A DNA stretch of 42,550 nucleotides from CAZJJK01 sp964546285. Its GTDB lineage: Bacteria > Spirochaetota > Spirochaetia > Treponematales > Breznakiellaceae. Under the pieces are notes generated by a model. It ran no database searches. It saw only the letters and a list, made by a program, of their open reading frames with translations, and had not been told where the DNA came from. This document shows, piece by piece, positions 10,372 through 17,993 of this stretch. The stretch lies in the NCBI GenBank assembly GCA_964546285.1, contig CAZJJK010000013.1, forward strand, positions 1 to 42,550, in the 5' to 3' direction. Positions within the stretch are counted from its first letter, which is position 1. The number at the start of each line of letters is the position of its first letter. Made by a program: the position numbers and the translations under genes.

Positions 10372-11727
10372 CTATTTAGCCAGCCATAGGTCGATATCGG
10401 CGACCGCGCGGCCAAGGGCTTGGAGGAAACGGGCGGCTGTCGCGCCATCCACCGCTTGATGATCGATGGTGAGCGAAAGACCGATGCTTGGACGGAATTC
10501 CACCGAGCCGTCATCGGTTTTTACAGGCTTTAGTCCAATGCCGCACAGTCCGAGTATGGCCACTTCCGGCGTATTGAGGACCGGCGTAAAGCTCTCCACG
10601 CCATAAGCGCCTAGATTGGAGACGGTAAAGGAGGAACCGTTCAGCTCTTCTTTGGTTATCGTTCCGTTTTGACAGGCGGCCGCCAGACGTTTAGCTTCCT
10701 CGGCGATAGCTTCCAGTCCTAGTTTATCGGCTTGGCGAAGCACTGGCACCATGAGGCCCCTCGGCGTATCCACCGCCATTCCAAGATGGACCCGTTTGAA
10801 GTGTCTAAGAGTGTCAGGGTATTTATGGGCGTTCATATAGGGAAAACTGGGTAAAAGCCGTGAAACTAGAAAAAGGATAAGGTCGTTGATAGTTATTTTG
10901 GCAAGCCCTAGTTCTTCTGGAGCTTTCTTAAACCGAGCGCGGAGCGCTTGAAGCCGGCTGGCGTCGGCTGAGGCGTTTAAGGTGAATTGGGCGGTGGATA
11001 GCAAGGATTCGCGCATCCTATCCGCGATTATTTTCCGAACGCTTTTGATCGGGCTGTCCGTATAGTCGGCCTGCTTAGTTGCCGCGGCGAGCTCCGCGCT
11101 GGAAAGACGGCCGCCAAGAGCTTCTCCCGTTTTTGGCAGATCCACAAGTCCGGTGGAGCCGGACCGCAAAAGCTCGGCGGCGGCGGCCGTTAGGGGGGGA
11201 CGAGTAGCCAGCGCTTCTTTGATATCGCGCTCAATTATCCTCCCGCCGGGCCCGCTGCCGTCAAGGATGGAATAATCCACCGCTTTTTCTCTAGCGAGTT
11301 TTTTTGCCCTGGGCGAGGCCGACAGAAGCGCCTGGCCTGAGTTTTGAGGGGGAGCCGCTGATATTGAAGTTGCCGAAAGAGCGGATGTGGGCGTGGCGGC
11401 CGGCGCGGCGGGCGGCACGGCGGCCGCCGGCGCTGTATCGCCAACCGTGGCGGCATCAGCCTTAGCTAACGCGCTCCGCCAATCTTCACCGCTCCGCCCA
11501 ATCACGGCGATGGGTTCCAGTACCGGAACATCGTCGCCCTCGGTATAGAGTAGCTTGAGAATGACGCCATCGACGCCTGACGCCACTTCAAAGGTGGCCT
11601 TATCGGTTTCCACGTCGCAGACCGGGCTGTCGGCGGCGACCGAATCGCCTTGTTTCACCTTCCAAGCGACGATAACGCAGGATTCGACCGTGTTGCCCTG
11701 GCGGGGCATAATCAATACATGGGCCAT
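10372..11727 (-). CDS. Dihydrolipoamide acyltransferase (E2)
   Basis: Domain order in the 451 aa: one lipoyl domain at about 1-80 with the lipoylated Lys43 in ETDKA, an Ala/Pro-rich linker (about 95-130), a peripheral subunit-binding domain at about 140-175 (ASPRAKKLA...GPGGRI), a second flexible linker, and the catalytic acyltransferase domain at about 225-451 with DHQAVDG in place of the common DHRVVDG active site. It forms the core of the complex and transfers the acyl group to CoA. It is the second gene of the operon, 9 bases after deoR, with AGGAGAT 6 bases before ATG. The acyl group transferred cannot be read from sequence. Confidence 0.92.
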   Translation of the reverse strand: MAHVLIMPRQGNTVESCVIVAWKVKQGDSVAADSPVCDVETDKATFEVASGVDGVILKLLYTEGDDVPVLEPIAVIGRSGEDWRSALAKADAATVGDTAPAAAVPPAAPAATPTSALSATSISAAPPQNSGQALLSASPRAKKLAREKAVDYSILDGSGPGGRIIERDIKEALATRPPLTAAAAELLRSGSTGLVDLPKTGEALGGRLSSAELAAATKQADYTDSPIKSVRKIIADRMRESLLSTAQFTLNASADASRLQALRARFKKAPEELGLAKITINDLILFLVSRLLPSFPYMNAHKYPDTLRHFKRVHLGMAVDTPRGLMVPVLRQADKLGLEAIAEEAKRLAAACQNGTITKEELNGSSFTVSNLGAYGVESFTPVLNTPEVAILGLCGIGLKPVKTDDGSVEFRPSIGLSLTIDHQAVDGATAARFLQALGRAVADIDLWLAK

Positions 11728-11736
11728 CGCTATCTC

Positions 11737-12495
11737 CTATTTCGCTATCCGTATATCGATGCCGGACTTTCTTAACTCGGCCTCGGCTGCCGCCTCAAGG
11801 GCGGCGTCAGTAACGATTACATCGATTTTTGATAGGGGCAGAACAGAGGCGAAGCCGGCGCGGCCCCATTTGGAGGAATCGGCCACTAAAACGGTGGTGG
11901 CGGCCCTATCCCTCATCGCCTTGACTATTTCCGCGCCTTCAACCAGGTGGGTGGTTATACCGCGTTCCAGCGTAAAGCCGTCTGTGCCGACAAAGGCGAG
12001 ACGGACATTGAGCTTGCCGATGGCGCTTAAGGCTATCGGCCCAACCAAAGACTCGGTGTAGCGGCGGAATTCGCCGCCGGTTATGGTAACCTGAAGAGCT
12101 GGGTTAAGCCGGGCGTACGTAAAGGCGAGTGTTGAGTTTGTGACTACATGGACATCGCGCCGGCCTAAAAGGAATTTAGCGATCAACGCGGTCGTGGTCC
12201 CCGCCTCTATCATGATGACGTCCCCGTCTTGGACCAATTCAGCCGCGGTTCGGGCGATGGCTGTCTTTTCGGCTATCCGCTCTTTTTGACGTTCCATGAT
12301 ATCGCGATGCACCGCCGCCGAGGCTCCGCCCCGCGTTCTGGAAAGCCAACCTTTTTCTTCCAAAGTCGTTAATTCGGAGCGGATTGTCACTTCGGAAACG
12401 CTAAGGGTTTTGGCTAGGGCCGTGACGGAGACGCTACCATTTTCCGCGAGAGCGGTAAGTATTTTTTGTTCTCTTTCGTTTAGTTCATTAAACAA
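11737..12495 (-). CDS. DeoR-family transcriptional regulator
   Basis: The protein (252 aa) has the DeoR layout: a helix-turn-helix in residues 1-60 (REQKILTALAENGSVSVTALAKTLSVSEVTIRSEL, then a wing at GWLSRTRGGA) and a sugar-phosphate-sensing domain with the conserved MIEAGTTTALIAKFL segment near 95 and VGTDGFTLERGITTH near 170. Such proteins usually repress a sugar operon until a phosphorylated sugar binds. It is the first gene of the operon and probably controls it and itself. The start is TTG at 12495, with AAAGGG about 8 bases upstream; I found no better in-frame start. Confidence 0.9.
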   Translation of the reverse strand: MFNELNEREQKILTALAENGSVSVTALAKTLSVSEVTIRSELTTLEEKGWLSRTRGGASAAVHRDIMERQKERIAEKTAIARTAAELVQDGDVIMIEAGTTTALIAKFLLGRRDVHVVTNSTLAFTYARLNPALQVTITGGEFRRYTESLVGPIALSAIGKLNVRLAFVGTDGFTLERGITTHLVEGAEIVKAMRDRAATTVLVADSSKWGRAGFASVLPLSKIDVIVTDAALEAAAEAELRKSGIDIRIAK

Positions 12496-12529
12496 TTTCG
12501 AAACCCTTTCAAAGTGCTTATGAAATAGG

Positions 12530-12558
12530 ATAGTAATGCTTTTCTTTTATCCTGGCAA
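12530..12558 (-). promoter_or_regulatory. Promoter of the deoR-sorE operon
   Basis: On the minus strand TTGCCA (plus 12553-12558) and TACTAT (plus 12530-12535) are separated by 17 bases, matching sigma-70 boxes at 5/6 and 4/6 positions. Transcription would start near 12523, giving a leader of about 28 bases that contains the AAAGGG ribosome site. It is placed properly for the whole eight-gene operon. Confidence 0.55.
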
Positions 12559-12628
12559 GCCGCTATTAGTGTGCGGAAGCTTAGGTTTTCCTGTTTCGCG
12601 TTATTTCTCCTTGTCATACGCTTAGCTA

Positions 12629-12926
12629 ACTGCTGCCAATTTTGTTGAAACCTATAACCGCTGATCGGAAAGCGCTAGCTTACCCCAAAATGTCCCACGC
12701 ATGCCTAAATCTTCACAAAGCCAGATAAGATCATTCAGTACTAGGTGTCGGCGAAGGTATCATCGTCGATGGAACTAAAACTATCGGTACCATGAGGCTA
12801 AAAAATGGACAAAAAAGCTCCGTTTAGCATTGATTCAGTCTCAGAACCAGCGGTTTATCTTTTTTACATTTCTATGTTTGATAGGTAATTATAATAATAT
12901 CATTTTTCAACAAAATTGGCAGCAGT
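12629..12926. repeat. 298-base segment bounded by perfect 22-bp inverted repeats (MITE-like)
   Basis: Bases 12629-12650 (starting ACTGCTGCCAATTTTG) and 12905-12926 are exact reverse complements over 22 bases; pairing stops on both sides. The enclosed 254 bases have no long reading frame, and only short open fragments can be seen. The right arm lies about 60 bases before the blaI promoter and the left arm about 70 bases before the deoR promoter. A 7-base GCTTAGC occurs just outside both arms (12620-12626 and 12934-12940), but not at equal distance, so it is not a proven target duplication. It may be a MITE, a decayed insertion sequence, or a paired protein-binding site. Confidence 0.6.
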
Positions 12927-12987
12927 ATATAAAGCTTAGCGCTGTTTTGGAAAATCAAAGCTTTGATACACTAATTATAAACAGGCC

Positions 12988-13020
12988 TTGACAGAAATAT
13001 TCAACAATGTTACAAGTGTA
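12988..13020 (+). promoter_or_regulatory. blaI promoter overlapped by a BlaI-type operator dyad
   Basis: A perfect TTGACA (12988-12993) is followed after 17 bases by TACAAG (13011-13016). The -10 box lies inside TACAAGTGTA (13011-13020), which has the TACA-NN-TGTA form of BlaI/MecI operators. A repressor bound there would cover the -10 box, so autoregulation by the BlaI-type protein encoded 26 bases downstream is likely. Confidence 0.6.
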
Positions 13021-13045
13021 GCATATTAGTGAGGATGTAGCGTAT

Positions 13046-13420
13046 ATGAAGAATGATATAACGCCTAATGAATTCGCGATCCTAAAACTTCTGTGGAAAC
13101 GCGGACGCTTGTCTAAGCGGGAAATCCATGATGTGGAAGGCGAAAAAAACCGATGGTCGTATTCAACGACAAGAACCGTCGTGGATAGGATGGCGGCTAA
13201 AGGTTATGTGGCGAAGGAAAATTTTCATGGTCTTAACGTGTACTCGTCAAAGATCCCTAAAGCCGTAGCCTATGCCCAACAAGTGGCGAAGCTGGCCGAG
13301 TCCGTTTTTGAGCTGGATAGTCTCGCTCTGCTGCCGCTTTTCAGCGATAGCACCGTCCTATCCCCAGAGGAGCTGGATTCGCTCCGCGCTTTACTGGAAT
13401 CTAAGGAGACTGAGGTATGA
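13046..13420 (+). CDS. BlaI/MecI-family transcriptional repressor
   Basis: The protein (124 aa) has a winged-helix N-terminus typical of the family: ITPNEFAILKLLWKRG, then REIHDV and the recognition-helix region YSTTRTVVDRMAAKGYV, and a C-terminal dimerisation helix. Family members bind TACA-NN-TGTA dyads and are inactivated by cleavage triggered by a membrane M56 protease. The next gene encodes such a protease and overlaps by 4 bases (ATGA), so the two form a sensor-repressor pair. A GAGG lies 11 bases before the ATG, a rather weak ribosome site that would keep expression low. Confidence 0.9.
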   Translation: MKNDITPNEFAILKLLWKRGRLSKREIHDVEGEKNRWSYSTTRTVVDRMAAKGYVAKENFHGLNVYSSKIPKAVAYAQQVAKLAESVFELDSLALLPLFSDSTVLSPEELDSLRALLESKETEV

Positions 13421-14820
13421 TAACCTATTTGTCTCTTAGCTTAACCTTATCCGGCGTATTAGCCCTTAGCGCCTTGGCCTTATCGGCTTTTAAGCGAGTA
13501 GCTCCGGCCTTACGTCTGGCCCTGCTTTACTCCTTTTTGCTTAAGTCGCTGTTGCCTTGGGGCCTTATCGATATCTCCTCTCCGATAACTTTACCTCAGC
13601 TGTCCGCGTTCTTTACCAAGACCGCGGCTGAGGCTCTTCCGGCTCCTAGCCCGGACTTGTCTTCCAATTTTCGGTCCGAGCGGGTGAATGAGGCTAAGCT
13701 CCATCACTATGGATCGATGCTTGAGCAAGGGCTTCTAATCGCTTGGGTGGCGATAGCCGCGAGTCTCGTTGTCGCCGCCCTTATTCGGCTGGCTCTTCTT
13801 CGCCGAGCTGTTGGGCGGTCGCTTAGGCTGGGGCGTTTCACCACGGTGGCAGCGCGTACTGATGGCGTTCCTCCTGTCCGGGTTGTCGTGATGGACCGTA
13901 TTCGCTCGCCGCTCTTGTTCCGCCGTCATGGCTGGGTGGTACTCGTTCCCCAGTTTTTTTCGTTTCTCAGCCAAACCGATCAGCGTGTCGTGATTGCCCA
14001 TGAAATGGCGCATATTGATCGTCTCGATTTCGTTAAGTATCTCTGTCTCGGCTTTATTCGTCTGCTATTTTTCTTTTCGCCCTTCGTCAAAATCATCATC
14101 GGCCTGATCGTTGATCAGGAAGAAAAGGCGGCTGATCGGCGGGCGATGAATTCATTGGGGCTTTCGCCCGGAGCGTACGGCCGGGCTATTGTCAATTTTT
14201 GCGCGCGAGCCAGCGAGGGCCGTTATCTCATACCCGCTTTCGCGGCATACGCGAAATCAGCTAAGAGGAGATTAAGAATGAGGCTAATTGGTTTATTCGA
14301 TAGAACGACGCCCAACAAGGTCGCTGTCATCGCGTCTGGGGCCTTGCTGGCGGTCGTCTTGCTCGTGTCGCCGATCGCGGCGGAGCCGGGGCCGAGCGTC
14401 GCCGCGCCTGAAAGCGTCAAAGCGATGACCGAGCTGGTGCTTATCCGCCCGTTTGAGGGCGGCTGGATATCCCTGCCTTTCGGTCTAAATATCAATCCTT
14501 TTACCCAAAAGGAGTTCTTTCATAATGGCATCGATATAGCTTGGAAAATTGGAACGCCGATAAAGGCGGCGGCCTCTGGCGTGGTGTCGGAAACCGGGAA
14601 TGATGAGCGCGGTAATTACATCGTAATCGCGCATGGTGATGAACTGGCCAGCCTGTACTGGCATTTGGACTCTATCGCCATTCAAGCTGGTCAAGCGGTA
14701 GAAGCTGGCGAACAGATTGGATGTTTGGGGAATACCGGCCTTTCCACCGGTCCCCATCTCCATTTTGAACTGCGCCGCGCCGGTGAGGCTATTGATCCAA
14801 GGACCGTAATCGATTTTTAA
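13417..14820 (+). CDS. BlaR1-like M56 metallopeptidase fused to M23 peptidase domain
   Basis: Residues 1-320 resemble BlaR1/MecR1: membrane segments at about 1-25, 31-52, 107-129, 205-232 and 301-322, with the cytoplasmic zinc motif HEMAH at 195-199 and the downstream EEKAAD Glu near 236. Residues about 340-467 form an M23/LytM domain with His369-x-G-x-Asp373, His416 and H-L-H at 447-449, so the peptidase zinc site looks intact. In beta-lactamase sensors this place holds a penicillin-binding sensor domain. Here the extracytoplasmic module may bind or cut peptidoglycan and signal through M56 proteolysis of the BlaI partner. M23/M56 fusions exist elsewhere, but their ligand is unknown to me. 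Confidence 0.88.
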   Translation: MITYLSLSLTLSGVLALSALALSAFKRVAPALRLALLYSFLLKSLLPWGLIDISSPITLPQLSAFFTKTAAEALPAPSPDLSSNFRSERVNEAKLHHYGSMLEQGLLIAWVAIAASLVVAALIRLALLRRAVGRSLRLGRFTTVAARTDGVPPVRVVVMDRIRSPLLFRRHGWVVLVPQFFSFLSQTDQRVVIAHEMAHIDRLDFVKYLCLGFIRLLFFFSPFVKIIIGLIVDQEEKAADRRAMNSLGLSPGAYGRAIVNFCARASEGRYLIPAFAAYAKSAKRRLRMRLIGLFDRTTPNKVAVIASGALLAVVLLVSPIAAEPGPSVAAPESVKAMTELVLIRPFEGGWISLPFGLNINPFTQKEFFHNGIDIAWKIGTPIKAAASGVVSETGNDERGNYIVIAHGDELASLYWHLDSIAIQAGQAVEAGEQIGCLGNTGLSTGPHLHFELRRAGEAIDPRTVIDF

Positions 14821-14852
14821 CACTTTCTCGCCTCGGGCGGTGTTTTTCGCTG

Positions 14853-14881
14853 TTGACAGCGTTGGCCGCCGCCTCGATACT
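14853..14881 (+). promoter_or_regulatory. Promoter of the PII-EIIA-antiporter operon
   Basis: TTGACA at 14853-14858 and GATACT at 14876-14881 are 17 bases apart, matching sigma-70 at 6/6 and 4/6. The predicted start near 14888 falls just before the GTG at 14900, giving a very short leader. This also argues against the longer reading frame that opens at 14840. Confidence 0.5.
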
Positions 14882-14899
14882 AGGACCGAGGAACCGCCC

Positions 14900-15265
14900 G
14901 TGGCGAAATTGCTTGTCTTCATATTAAACAAAGAAGAATTGCTTGAGGAAGTCATGGAGGCATACGCCGAGGCGGGGATCCCCGGTGCCACCATCCTTGA
15001 TTCCGAGGGTATGGGCCGCTTCCTTACCTACGAAGTACCGCTGTTCGCGGACTTTAAAGATTTCATGAAGGGCAATAAACCCTACAACAAGACTATCCTC
15101 TCGGTAGTGCGCGATGACCAAGCTATAAGCCGTTTGACGCCGATTCTGAACCAGGTGATTGGCGGCATTGGTAATCCTGGTACTGGTATTATTTTCACCG
15201 TGCCGGTGGATTGGTGCGATGGTTTGGCGCCGGAAGAGGACAATGATGAGGAGGCGCCTTCGTGA
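14900..15265 (+). CDS. PII-like signalling protein
   Basis: The 121-aa product has the ferredoxin-like PII pattern: LLVFILNKEELLEEVMEAYAEAGIPGATILDSEGMGR at the start and a PGTGIIFTVPVD ending. The usual T-loop tyrosine and GlnB signature are not seen, so this is an atypical PII rather than a nitrogen regulator proven by motif. I chose the GTG at 14900 because GAGGA lies 7 bases upstream and the alternative start at 14840 precedes the promoter. It overlaps the EIIA gene by 4 bases and heads an antiporter operon, so it may sense a nucleotide or ion state and adjust transport. Confidence 0.75.
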   Translation: MAKLLVFILNKEELLEEVMEAYAEAGIPGATILDSEGMGRFLTYEVPLFADFKDFMKGNKPYNKTILSVVRDDQAISRLTPILNQVIGGIGNPGTGIIFTVPVDWCDGLAPEEDNDEEAPS

Positions 15266-15717
15266 TTCATTTCGCGTCCATATTCCCGTCTGAACGCGCC
15301 GCGCTTGGGGTAAAGGCGGCTAGTAAAAATGAGGCTTTGACGGTGGCTGTCCGTTTATTCGCCGAGGCCGAACTCGGCGTGGGGACGGACAAATTGCTGG
15401 ATGAGGTATTAGCGCGTGAGGCTTTATCCTCAACCGCCCTAGGGGAGGGGGTCGCCGTACCTCACGCGCTCTGCGACTCTATCGGCAAAACCGCGATGAG
15501 CGCGGTGAGACTGGCTAAACCCATCCCCTTTCAGGCTCCCGACGGCGTCCCGGTTGATCTTATTTTTCTCATTGTTGGTCCTAAAAGCGATACCGCCGGA
15601 CATCTACGGCTCCTTTCCAAACTGGTGCGTATCCTTCATGATCCGGAGTTTCGCCGAGAGGCTCGCGCCGCTTCAAGCGGCGCCGCTTTCGCGGCCTTAT
15701 TGAGTGAGCGGGACTAA
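15262..15717 (+). CDS. PTS EIIA (PtsN-like, fructose/mannitol type) domain protein
   Basis: The protein (151 aa) is a single EIIA-2 domain. The phosphorylatable His68 lies in GVAVPHAL, with the usual DLIFLIVGP strand and HLRLLSKLVRIL helix after it. No EIIB or EIIC partner is nearby. A stand-alone EIIA next to a cation antiporter suggests a regulatory role, as with PtsN and potassium transport in other bacteria (inference). The start is GTG with GAGGAGG 8 bases upstream, overlapping the previous stop. Confidence 0.85.
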   Translation: MIHFASIFPSERAALGVKAASKNEALTVAVRLFAEAELGVGTDKLLDEVLAREALSSTALGEGVAVPHALCDSIGKTAMSAVRLAKPIPFQAPDGVPVDLIFLIVGPKSDTAGHLRLLSKLVRILHDPEFRREARAASSGAAFAALLSERD

Positions 15718-15721
15718 AACG

Positions 15722-16234
15722 ATGAAAGCGTGGTCCTTTTGGAAGCTTATACGCTTCTGCGCCACTTTTATGGTTTTGGCCGCGTTCTGGGTTCTTTTTT
15801 CCGCCGATATCGGCCTTTTTTCAGTCTTGGCTGGCGTTTTTTCTTCGGTCTTGATCGCGCTGTCCGCTTATGATGTTTTTATAGAGGATTATGAAGCTAG
15901 CCGCCGCGCGGTTTTCCCTCGGCTTCTCCCCTTGTTGCTGTATCCCTTTATTCTTACGGTCGCTATGTATCGGTCCAGCTTGGGAATACTCCGTTCTATC
16001 CTAAGCGGCCGCGTTTCCCCGCATGTGGTTCACTTTAGGTCGCGTCTGCGTTCGGATTTGGCCAGGGTGGTCTTAGCCGAGTCCATCACCTTCACGCCCG
16101 GCACTATCGTCATTGATCTGGACGATGACCACTATGTTGTCCATTGGCTTAACGCCACGTCTCGTCATTCGGCGGTAGCTGGAGCGGCGATTAAGGGCGG
16201 TTTGGAGGCCGCTCTCAAGCGGATATGGGCATGA
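15722..16234 (+). CDS. mnhE: Cation/proton antiporter subunit E (MnhE/MrpE, MbhA-type)
   Basis: The protein from the ATG at 15722 is 170 aa. It has three hydrophobic N-terminal segments, the family block P---------I--SS-GI----L--R, and the signature AESITFTPGTIVIDLDDDHYVVHWL. Such subunits form part of the membrane-embedded Mrp/Mbh sodium-proton antiporter. A GTG at 15704 is also in frame, but neither start has a strong ribosome site; ATG gives the more family-like N-terminus. It overlaps subunit F by 10 bases. Confidence 0.88.
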   Translation: MKAWSFWKLIRFCATFMVLAAFWVLFSADIGLFSVLAGVFSSVLIALSAYDVFIEDYEASRRAVFPRLLPLLLYPFILTVAMYRSSLGILRSILSGRVSPHVVHFRSRLRSDLARVVLAESITFTPGTIVIDLDDDHYVVHWLNATSRHSAVAGAAIKGGLEAALKRIWA

Positions 16235-16491
16235 TTGAAGGTGTTAGCGCGGCGACAATCATCGTGTTTGCCCTCTGCGCCGCGGCCGCGCTTTTCCGGC
16301 TAATTAAAGGGCCGCATGGAGCCGATCGTCTGACAGCCTTATCGATGATTTCGTCTTTGGCTTTGGCGGCTTTGGTACTTTACGGCGTCCGCGAAAACCG
16401 TTCGGCCTATTTGGATGTCGCCCTGCTTTACGACATTTTCGGTTTTCTTGGCATCCTGGCTATCGCCGCCTACCTTAAGGAGCGGACATGA
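16225..16491 (+). CDS. mnhF: Cation/proton antiporter subunit F (MnhF, MbhB-type)
   Basis: The product is 88 aa with three membrane segments and the MnhF pattern RLIKGPHGADRLTALSMISSLALAALVLYG followed by YLDVALLYDIFGFLGILAIAAYL. It overlaps the genes on both sides (10 bases with E, 4 with G), as is usual in Mrp operons. An alternative ATG lies at 16231. Confidence 0.9.
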   Translation: MGMIEGVSAATIIVFALCAAAALFRLIKGPHGADRLTALSMISSLALAALVLYGVRENRSAYLDVALLYDIFGFLGILAIAAYLKERT

Positions 16492-16814
16492 TCGATATTA
16501 TTCAGACGATACGGGAATTTGTCTTTGTCGCCTTTTGCGTTGTTTCCTCTCTTTTGGCTATAGCGGGGGTGGTAGGCTTATATCGTTTTCCGGACTGTTA
16601 TTCTCGCCTGCAGGGCTCTTCCGTGGCGGGGACTACGGCGGTATTCACGGCCTTTTTAGCGGCCTTATTGATAGCTCCGAATTTCGCCGTGGCCGCCCGC
16701 GTGGTATTGGTTATCGGCTTTTTCCTTATGTCCAATCCTACCGCCACCCATATTATCGCTCGCTACGCCTGGCAGTCAGGCGTAGAGGCTTGGTCGCCAA
16801 GGCGGGATCAATGA
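16488..16814 (+). CDS. mnhG: Cation/proton antiporter subunit G (MnhG, MbhC-type)
   Basis: The protein is 108 aa with three membrane segments and family landmarks: AIAGVVGLYRFPDCYSRLQGSS, then VLVIGFFLMSNPTATHIIARYAW. It is part of the antiporter membrane arm. The ATGA overlaps link it to F upstream and to the MbhD-like gene downstream. Confidence 0.9.
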   Translation: MIDIIQTIREFVFVAFCVVSSLLAIAGVVGLYRFPDCYSRLQGSSVAGTTAVFTAFLAALLIAPNFAVAARVVLVIGFFLMSNPTATHIIARYAWQSGVEAWSPRRDQ

Positions 16815-17044
16815 TAGAACCGCTTTTGCTTTTAACTATAGCGGCTTCCGTTTACGCTCTCGCGGCCAAGGATCTGCTTTATGGCGTAATCGCCTTGTCG
16901 GCTTCAAGCGTTTTCTGCGCTTGGTTGTTCTATATTCTTCACGCGCCGGATGTCGCTATTACCGAGGCGGCGGTGGGCGCCGGCGTTTCTACACTGATTT
17001 ATGTTTGGGTGATCAAAAAGACCGAACGGAGGGACAGTCAGTGA
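16811..17044 (+). CDS. MbhD-like (DUF4040) antiporter subunit
   Basis: The 77-aa product has three membrane segments and the MbhD pattern AAKDLLYGVIALSASSVFCAWLFYILHAPDVAITEAAVGAGVSTLIYVW. In Mrp antiporters this piece is the C-terminal part of the large subunit A; here, as in archaeal Mbh, it is a separate small gene. The frame is open much further upstream (to 16415), but that part is a shadow of mnhF/mnhG; the ATG at 16811 overlaps the mnhG stop by 4 bases. Confidence 0.87.
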   Translation: MIEPLLLLTIAASVYALAAKDLLYGVIALSASSVFCAWLFYILHAPDVAITEAAVGAGVSTLIYVWVIKKTERRDSQ

Positions 17045-17993
17045 GCCGTCCCGATCGTAACGGCTTTATCGCCGTTATATCGATTATCATTATTGGCGCC
17101 GTTCTCGCCCCCCTGCTTATTTCTGAATTCGCGTGGCCGGAAAAAGCTAGGAATATATTGAGCGCTGAAGGCAATCGCGAGACCGGAGCCGAAAATTTGG
17201 TAAGCGCTATCTACCTTGGGTATAGGGCTTACGATACCGTCGGTGAAACTATCGTCTTGCTTGTCGCCCTAGCTGGATCCATAGCCCTGATCACTAAGGC
17301 CGCGAGCGCGGCGGAAGCCGGGGGCCAAGCGGTTCGCCCGCGTGACAGGGCCACGCCTACAACACTTAGTTCCGCCGCGCCTAACTCCGCCGCGCCGAGA
17401 GCCAGGAGAAGCCATACCGAAATAANNNNNNNNNNNNNNNNNNNNNNNNNNNNNNNNNNNNNNNNNNNNNNNNNNNNNNNNNNNNNNNNNNNNNNNNNNN
17501 NNNNNNNNNNNNNNNNNNNNNNNNNTCCGCCGCGCCTAACTCCGCCGCGCCGAGAGCCAGGAGAAGCCATACCGAAATAATCGATACCGTCGCGAGTAAA
17601 CTCGCGCCCATTGTCCTGCTTTTTGGGCTTTATGTGATGGCTTTCGGGCATCAGTCGCCCGGCGGCGGTTTTCAGGGCGGAGTGGTGCTTGCCTCCGGTA
17701 TCGTCTTTATCGCGCTTGGCCGGCGTGAGGGCGGTTTTGGAGCCATTGACCCGCGCCGAAAATTCTTCGCGGTCAGTACCCTTACCGCCGCCGAAGCGGT
17801 CTGCTTCGCTCTCTTGCTTGGTTTGGTTTTTGTGGGCGCCTTTGGCGAGGGGTTTACCGCCAATCCTCTGCCCGCCGACGGCGTCGTACCGCCGGTAGCC
17901 TATATTATCGCGATGAACGCGGCCATCGGTTTTAAGGTCGCTTCCGGTGTAGCCTTGCTCTGCGTTTTTATGTTAGGGGACATGGCCAAATGA
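17041..17993 (+). CDS. mnhB: MbhE-like domain joined to antiporter subunit B (MnhB), interrupted by an N gap
   Basis: The N-terminal part (GTG at 17041) is MbhE-like, with GAENLVSAIYLGYRAYDTVGETIVLLVALAG, followed by an Ala/Pro-rich linker. After the gap comes MnhB with LAPIVLLFGLYVMAFGHQSPGGGFQGGVVLASGI, a central helix pair and a terminal GVALLCVFMLGD. The halves lie in different frames only because 100 Ns and a repeated 55-base block separate them. Collapsing 17371-17425 and 17526-17580 into one copy joins the frames exactly (HTEI then IDTVASK). I therefore read one fused gene of about 265 aa, with no start codon visible between the domains. It overlaps mnhC by 4 bases. Confidence 0.75.
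17426..17525. other. Assembly gap (100 N) flanked by identical 55-base ends
   Basis: The 55 bases before the gap (17371-17425) are repeated exactly after it (17526-17580). A round 100-N insert between ends sharing 55 bases is what a scaffolder leaves when two contigs overlap by one k-mer but are not merged. The real distance is then minus 55, not plus 100. Confidence 0.85.

Larger units (their letters stand above)
12496..13045. other. 550-base divergent intergenic region
   Basis: This gene-free stretch separates the minus-strand catabolic operon from the plus-strand blaI unit. It holds the deoR promoter, the 22-bp inverted-repeat segment and the blaI promoter/operator. Much of it, especially 12840-13000, is far more AT-rich than the flanking genes. 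I see no convincing protein-coding frame or RNA gene in it. Confidence 0.7.

Noticed and set aside
12740..12840. A short frame inside the inverted-repeat segment (about 33 codons)
   Set aside because: It has no start with a ribosome site and no recognised family. It could be a relic, but cannot be supported as a gene.
14831..14845. Small stem followed by a T run after the M56-M23 gene as a terminator
   Set aside because: The stem has only four pairs, too weak to call.
14840..14899. Upstream extension of the PII-like gene to a GTG at 14840
   Set aside because: A good promoter lies inside the extension, the extra residues do not look like PII, and GAGGA supports the GTG at 14900.
17371..17580. 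A 55-base direct repeat as a biological tandem repeat
   Set aside because: The copies lie exactly at the two edges of a round 100-N gap, and merging them restores a reading frame, so an assembly artefact is far more likely.
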